DNA from: a bacterium | GTDB taxonomy: Bacteria; Bacillota_I; Bacilli_A; Izemoplasmatales; Hujiaoplasmataceae | Assembly: GCA_030684695.1 (NCBI GenBank) | Contig: JAUXXX010000116.1 | Location: 1 to 47,534 of the forward strand | DNA: 47,534 nucleotides | Reading direction: 5' to 3' | In this document: one piece after another, positions 44,380-47,534 of the stretch | How positions within the stretch are numbered: position 1 is the stretch's first letter | How the letters are laid out: every line of letters starts with the position of its first letter | Position numbers and translations under genes: made by a program | The notes under the pieces: generated by a model | What the model was told of the DNA's origin: nothing | Databases searched by the model: none | What the model saw: the letters and a program-made list of their open reading frames with translations, nothing else

Positions 44380-45770
44380 TGGTGATACCCCCTAGTTATT
44401 TGGAAATCGGTTAATGTAAACCGTTTATGTTGGATGGGTGAACTCAGTGGTGTAATGTAATAATTCAAATCTTCTCCTGCATAGACCAAGATGTATAACA
44501 GACGCAGAATAGCTTCATCTGACATGTCGTTTGAAATCAATTCAGAAGCATACACAATCGGCTTTTGTTTGAAAAACTCAAACAAGTACTTTTTGATGAC
44601 GTCTTCAGAATAATTGGTTTCAAACTCTTTGTAAAACGCTTCTTGAAGGTCCATGGAGTGCGTAATGTCTGGATCCAGTAAATACTGCGCATCCGCATGC
44701 ATGTACGCGCCGCGAGGCGTATACAAGCTCTCATTGGTAATTGTTTTATGGCTTCGCATATTAAATATCGGAGCGATGGTTCGAAGTGCCGTGTCTGTTT
44801 TGTATTTACGGATTTGCTTGGCGGTGTATTTCAAGATTTGATTCAACTTACCGATGATGTTTTCATCATCGTTTAGTAAGAACTTAATCTTCGCAATCGT
44901 CGAATTGACATAGACTTTATTTTTCTTATCAATCTCATCAATGATTGAAGATAGTGAGTTATAGATATCAATCATGTCATCGATTTTTTTATTGGCTCTG
45001 GCTTTGGCTAGGTCCATGTTTTGATTGGCAGAGGGTAAATATTCCCTAGCAATCATTTCCATGATAAGTGGGTTTTGTTGGTAGGACTCCAGCTTCTTGA
45101 TAATTTCAAGTTTGTACTTGTTGATATTATCACTCGTTTTCAAACGATGATACGCTTGATCGACCAACTCCACTTTGTAATTGACAAGTAAATGAATTAA
45201 ATCTTTGATCTCGGAATTATCGATGATGGTTTTGATGTAGTATTTCAAGCGACTATCCAACTTCCGGATTTCACGAATAAAGGCAATGGTGTTTTTATAA
45301 ACTTGGTCCACCACCATTCCATATTCGATTTGATTGGACGAAAGCAAGGTATACACGGTGTAGATGTACCCTCTGAATTCATGGTGTTCGTCGTCATACC
45401 CATAAAACGAATCTTGAGAAATGGATTTTAACGCTTCAATGATGGTAATGGAATAGTCTCTAAAATTGAGAATCTCGATATAATCGTTTGTTACATCAAT
45501 GTCAATCCACTCCGCTTCTTCAAAGCGGCGAAGCATTTGATTGGCTCTGTCTTTGGGAGTCGCGTACGTTGACTCTTCGTCTTCAATCTCCATGATTTGA
45601 TCTTCTAAGAAATCAGCTAAGGTTTGTTGAGCAAGTTGTTTGTCCATTCCAAGAATGGAGCCTTGTTCGTATGTTTTAAAAAGTACGAATAAGCCTTTGA
45701 CATAGAGTTCTTTGTTTTTTCCGGTGAGGAGTCCAAAGAATGATTGCGGAATTACTTTAAACACTTCCAT
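44376..45770 (-). CDS. jetA: Wadjet/MksF-type kleisin subunit JetA
   Basis: 464 residues, mostly helical. Opening FKVIPQSFFGLLTGKNKELYVKGLFVLFKTYEQ and an N-terminal winged-helix part with RANQMLRRFEEAEWIDIDVTNDYIEI, then a long helical middle with SYQQNPLIMEM and IDDMIDIYNSLSSIIDEIDKKNKVYVNST. This matches the shorter JetA family (JetA/DUF5716) rather than DUF3375. Kleisins bridge the ATPase heads. The start ATG 45770 lies 24 nt after padR with an AAGGAG SD. Confidence 0.82.
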   Translation of the reverse strand: MEVFKVIPQSFFGLLTGKNKELYVKGLFVLFKTYEQGSILGMDKQLAQQTLADFLEDQIMEIEDEESTYATPKDRANQMLRRFEEAEWIDIDVTNDYIEILNFRDYSITIIEALKSISQDSFYGYDDEHHEFRGYIYTVYTLLSSNQIEYGMVVDQVYKNTIAFIREIRKLDSRLKYYIKTIIDNSEIKDLIHLLVNYKVELVDQAYHRLKTSDNINKYKLEIIKKLESYQQNPLIMEMIAREYLPSANQNMDLAKARANKKIDDMIDIYNSLSSIIDEIDKKNKVYVNSTIAKIKFLLNDDENIIGKLNQILKYTAKQIRKYKTDTALRTIAPIFNMRSHKTITNESLYTPRGAYMHADAQYLLDPDITHSMDLQEAFYKEFETNYSEDVIKKYLFEFFKQKPIVYASELISNDMSDEAILRLLYILVYAGEDLNYYITPLSSPIQHKRFTLTDFQITRGYHQ

Positions 45771-45793
45771 AGGGCATGTCTCCTTTACGTTGT

Positions 45794-46144
45794 TTATTCA
45801 TCGCGCTCATAGGTAAATTCCCCCGCGACTAGAGTTTGTAGGTTTTGATGAATGGCAGACCATTTGATGCGAAACTCCTTTAATACACTTAAGCCTTTGG
45901 GAGTGATGGTATAAACACGACGGTTCATGCCTTTTTTATTCTTGATGATGTTGGAGATAATCAGGTTTTCTTCGGTCATTCGTTTCAATGCGGTATAAAG
46001 AGTTGCTTCGGTTAAAGAAAAGACATGTTGACTGGCTTCTTCAATGATTTTGGTCATTTCATAGCCATACGAATCAAACTTTGCCAAAATCGAAAGCAAG
46101 ATATATTCCGTAAATCCGCGAATAAATTCGCCAGATCCTTGCAT
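45794..46144 (-). CDS. PadR-family transcriptional regulator
   Basis: 116 residues from ATG 46142-46144, with AAAGGAG 9 nt before it; an in-frame TTG at 46150 is too near the SD. PadR winged helix: GFTEYILLSILAKFDSYGYEMTKII, FSLTEATLYTALKRMTEENLIISN, RRVYTITPKGLSVLKEF. C-terminal helix for dimerisation (short form, subfamily 1-like). First gene of padR-jetA-jetB-jetC and likely represses its own promoter through two sites at 46167-46209. The inducer is unknown. Confidence 0.9.
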   Translation of the reverse strand: MQGSGEFIRGFTEYILLSILAKFDSYGYEMTKIIEEASQHVFSLTEATLYTALKRMTEENLIISNIIKNKKGMNRRVYTITPKGLSVLKEFRIKWSAIHQNLQTLVAGEFTYERDE

Positions 46145-46166
46145 CGTCAATCACTCCTTTCTATAT

Positions 46167-46179
46167 ATAATCACATTAT
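46167..46179. promoter_or_regulatory. Putative PadR operator, distal site
   Basis: ATAATCACATTAT, arms ATAAT and ATTAT around CAC, lies between promoter and SD in the padR leader. It matches the other site in 12 of 13 bases, 30 nt apart centre to centre. Confidence 0.6.
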
Positions 46180-46196
46180 GCATAGACTTATTATAC

Positions 46197-46209
46197 ATAA
46201 TCACGTTAT
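46197..46209. promoter_or_regulatory. Putative PadR operator, start-site-proximal site
   Basis: ATAATCACGTTAT abuts the -10 box and covers the expected transcription start, so protein bound here would block initiation. Confidence 0.6.
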
Positions 46210-46238
46210 ATTATAAATGACCTGGTATATTTTGTAAA
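46210..46238 (-). promoter_or_regulatory. Promoter of padR-jetABC
   Basis: Minus-strand TTTACA (46233-46238), 17-nt spacer, TATAAT (46210-46215). A strong match; the predicted start is about 46203, giving a leader of about 60 nt. Confidence 0.75.
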
Positions 46239-46284
46239 GAGATGTGTCAAAACTTTTTGAAATTTACCCAAATAGATGCAAAGA

Positions 46285-46293
46285 TGGTATAAT
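46285..46293 (+). promoter_or_regulatory. Extended -10 promoter of the DUF1538-type gene
   Basis: TGG-TATAAT, 24 nt before the ATG; no good -35. The promoters of the two divergent units are about 50 nt apart. Confidence 0.55.
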
Positions 46294-46316
46294 ATTAATC
46301 ACAAGGAGGGGATGGC

Positions 46317-47534
46317 ATGATCAAACAAAAAAGCAAAGAAATCGCATGGAGCTTATTGCCCATTGCACTACTAGTTAGTTTGATTCAACTATTCTTTCCA
46401 AGTGGTGAAGTCGCACAGTATCTAAGATTCCTCGCCGGGTTATTGTTTGTTTTTATTGGCTTACTGTTATTTCTGATTGGTGTTGACAATGGTTTAACCC
46501 CTGCAGGGGAAGCATTTGGACAAGCAGTTGCCAGATCAAACCGAGTCTGGGTAGTCGTTTTGTTTGGGTTACTCCTTGGCTTCTTAATCAGTTTTGCGGA
46601 ACCTTCTGTAACGATCTTAGCTTTACAGGTACAACAGATGACAGGAGGCTCCATAGCAACGTTTACCATGTTGTTTTATGTCTCAATTGGTGTTGGTGTG
46701 TTTGTAATGATCGGTTTAATCCGAATCCTGTACAACATCCCCTTATGGATCTTATTACTCAGTAGTTATGTCCTTATTTTTATACTTTGCTTGTTTGTGG
46801 ACGATGGGCTCGTAGCGATTGCCTTTGATGCCTCTGGAGCAACAACAGGAATTTTGTCAGTCCCGTTTATCTTATCGTTGTCCGGTGGGATTACTTCTTT
46901 AAAGAAAAAATCAAAAAGTGCAGAAAAGGATAGCTTTGGGATGATTGCTTTAGCAAGTGCTGGTGCGATCATTGGGGTATTGATCTTAGCAATTACCTCT
47001 CCGTTTATCTTTGTGGAAGTGGTCCAAGAAACCATATCTCCAACATCAAATTTCTTTGTTTTGATGCTTGGTCAGATTCCAAGTTTATTACTGGAATCCT
47101 TCCTCTCGATTCTTCCCTTACTACTCTTATTTCTTTTATTGCAATTTTTCATCTTGCATTTTCGATCAAAAACACTACGTAAAATTTTATTTGGGTTTGG
47201 CTTTGCATGGATGGGCTTAACGTTGTTTCTAAATGGCGTACAAGCAGGTTTCATGAGTATTGGTTTAACGATTGGTACGATTTTGTTAGGGTATCCACTG
47301 ATTTTCTTGTACATTGTTAGTTTCTTACTTGGTTTTATGTCGATTATTGCGGAACCTGCGGTGTATGTCTTGACTCAAAAAGTCGAGAAAGTCACATCCG
47401 GGTATGTCAATAAACGATTGGTACTACATGCCTTGGCCATTGGTGTAGGGTTCTCCCTTGTCTTAAACGCCTTACGAATACTACTTCCTGGTAATGTACT
47501 ATCATCGATTTTATTCATTGGATATCTGCTTGCA
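46317..47534 (+). CDS. DUF1538-family multi-span membrane protein, partial
   Basis: 406 codons open to the window end with no stop; start ATG 46317 after AAGGAGGGG. The read contains many hydrophobic spans and is internally duplicated. Repeat 1 has GVDNGLTPAGEAFG, SFAEPSVTILALQVQQMTGGS and DASGATTGILSVPFILSLSGG. A second repeat after about 205 includes MSIIAEPAVYVLTQKVEKVT with the same AEPxVxxLxxxV core. These blocks match DUF1538, for which proteins of the UmpAB type have been reported to act as Na+ or K+/H+ antiporters. The C-terminus and any partner gene lie outside the window. It is divergent from padR-jetABC. ORFs on the other strand here are shadows. Confidence 0.8.
   Translation, partial: MIKQKSKEIAWSLLPIALLVSLIQLFFPSGEVAQYLRFLAGLLFVFIGLLLFLIGVDNGLTPAGEAFGQAVARSNRVWVVVLFGLLLGFLISFAEPSVTILALQVQQMTGGSIATFTMLFYVSIGVGVFVMIGLIRILYNIPLWILLLSSYVLIFILCLFVDDGLVAIAFDASGATTGILSVPFILSLSGGITSLKKKSKSAEKDSFGMIALASAGAIIGVLILAITSPFIFVEVVQETISPTSNFFVLMLGQIPSLLLESFLSILPLLLLFLLLQFFILHFRSKTLRKILFGFGFAWMGLTLFLNGVQAGFMSIGLTIGTILLGYPLIFLYIVSFLLGFMSIIAEPAVYVLTQKVEKVTSGYVNKRLVLHALAIGVGFSLVLNALRILLPGNVLSSILFIGYLLA

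Noticed and set aside
43774-45770. jetA/jetB as unrelated restriction or phage genes
   Set aside because: Their order, overlaps and DUF4194 and JetA-type patterns directly before a JetC ATPase make the Wadjet/Mks reading far stronger. No methylase, integrase or phage gene is nearby.
46385-47314. Three minus-strand open frames (46385-46669, 46766-47035, 47072-47314)
   Set aside because: They lie opposite the open plus-strand DUF1538 gene, which has a promoter, SD and clear membrane-protein motifs. Their Lys/Asn/Pro-rich translations are typical antisense shadows.
1-47534. UGA-as-Trp (Mycoplasma code)
   Set aside because: TGA ends several genes (jetA, trmK, msrA) and Trp codons in conserved motifs are TGG.

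Overview
This window is a gene-dense, low-GC piece of a Bacillota-type chromosome. TGG encodes Trp and TGA is used as a stop (for example jetA, trmK, msrA), so this is the standard bacterial code and not a UGA-recoding mycoplasma. The gene orders (phoH-ybeY-cdd-era-recO-glyQS, dnaG-rpoD-trmK-nif3, recJ-apt-rel-dtd-hisS) are classical Bacillota orders. Very short gaps, many 1-31 nt overlaps and short forms of several proteins suggest a compact genome, perhaps a deep Bacilli lineage near the Mollicutes or Erysipelotrichia; that placement is a guess. No gap exceeds about 175 bases, and I found no rRNA, tRNA, CRISPR array or insertion sequence.

Layout. 1-4230: a minus-strand chain of overlapping genes read as tcdA, msrA, psuG, dCMP deaminase, a secreted Lon-type protease, a small membrane protein and lspA (cut by the window edge). 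4270-5850: two membrane proteins, one an AI-2E/PerM-family permease. 5900-18000: hisS, acpP, a phospholipase D-type enzyme, ltaS, dtd, rel, apt, recJ, nadC and an unusual Fic-like/winged-helix protein overlapping nadC. 18100-24800: a GLUG-repeat lipoprotein, parC and parE, and divergent plsY. 24800-28250: yneF, a 2[4Fe-4S] ferredoxin with a strong promoter, a FabT-like MarR regulator behind a DegV protein, nif3 and trmK. 28245-36520: rpoD, dnaG, glyQS, recO, era, cdd, ybeY, phoH, rpsU. 36650-40480: an unknown single-span Lys-rich protein, mtaB, rsmE, a VOC protein and a thioredoxin-like lipoprotein.

The most notable block is 40548-46144: a PadR-type regulator followed tightly by jetA, jetB and jetC, the three condensin-like subunits of a Wadjet/MksBEF system. 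No TOPRIM nuclease subunit (JetD/MksG) is present; a secreted thioredoxin-like lipoprotein gene sits in that slot. The promoter in front of padR carries two near-identical 13-bp sites, a good candidate for autoregulation. Divergent from it is a DUF1538-type membrane protein that runs off the window end.

Working together: lipid and envelope functions (acpP, plsY, ltaS, PLD enzyme, DegV/FabT, lspA), translation and tRNA quality (hisS, glyQS, dtd, mtaB, tcdA, trmK, rsmE, ybeY, era, rpsU), the stringent response (rel) beside purine salvage (apt), and DNA maintenance (recJ, recO, dnaG, parCE, jetABC).
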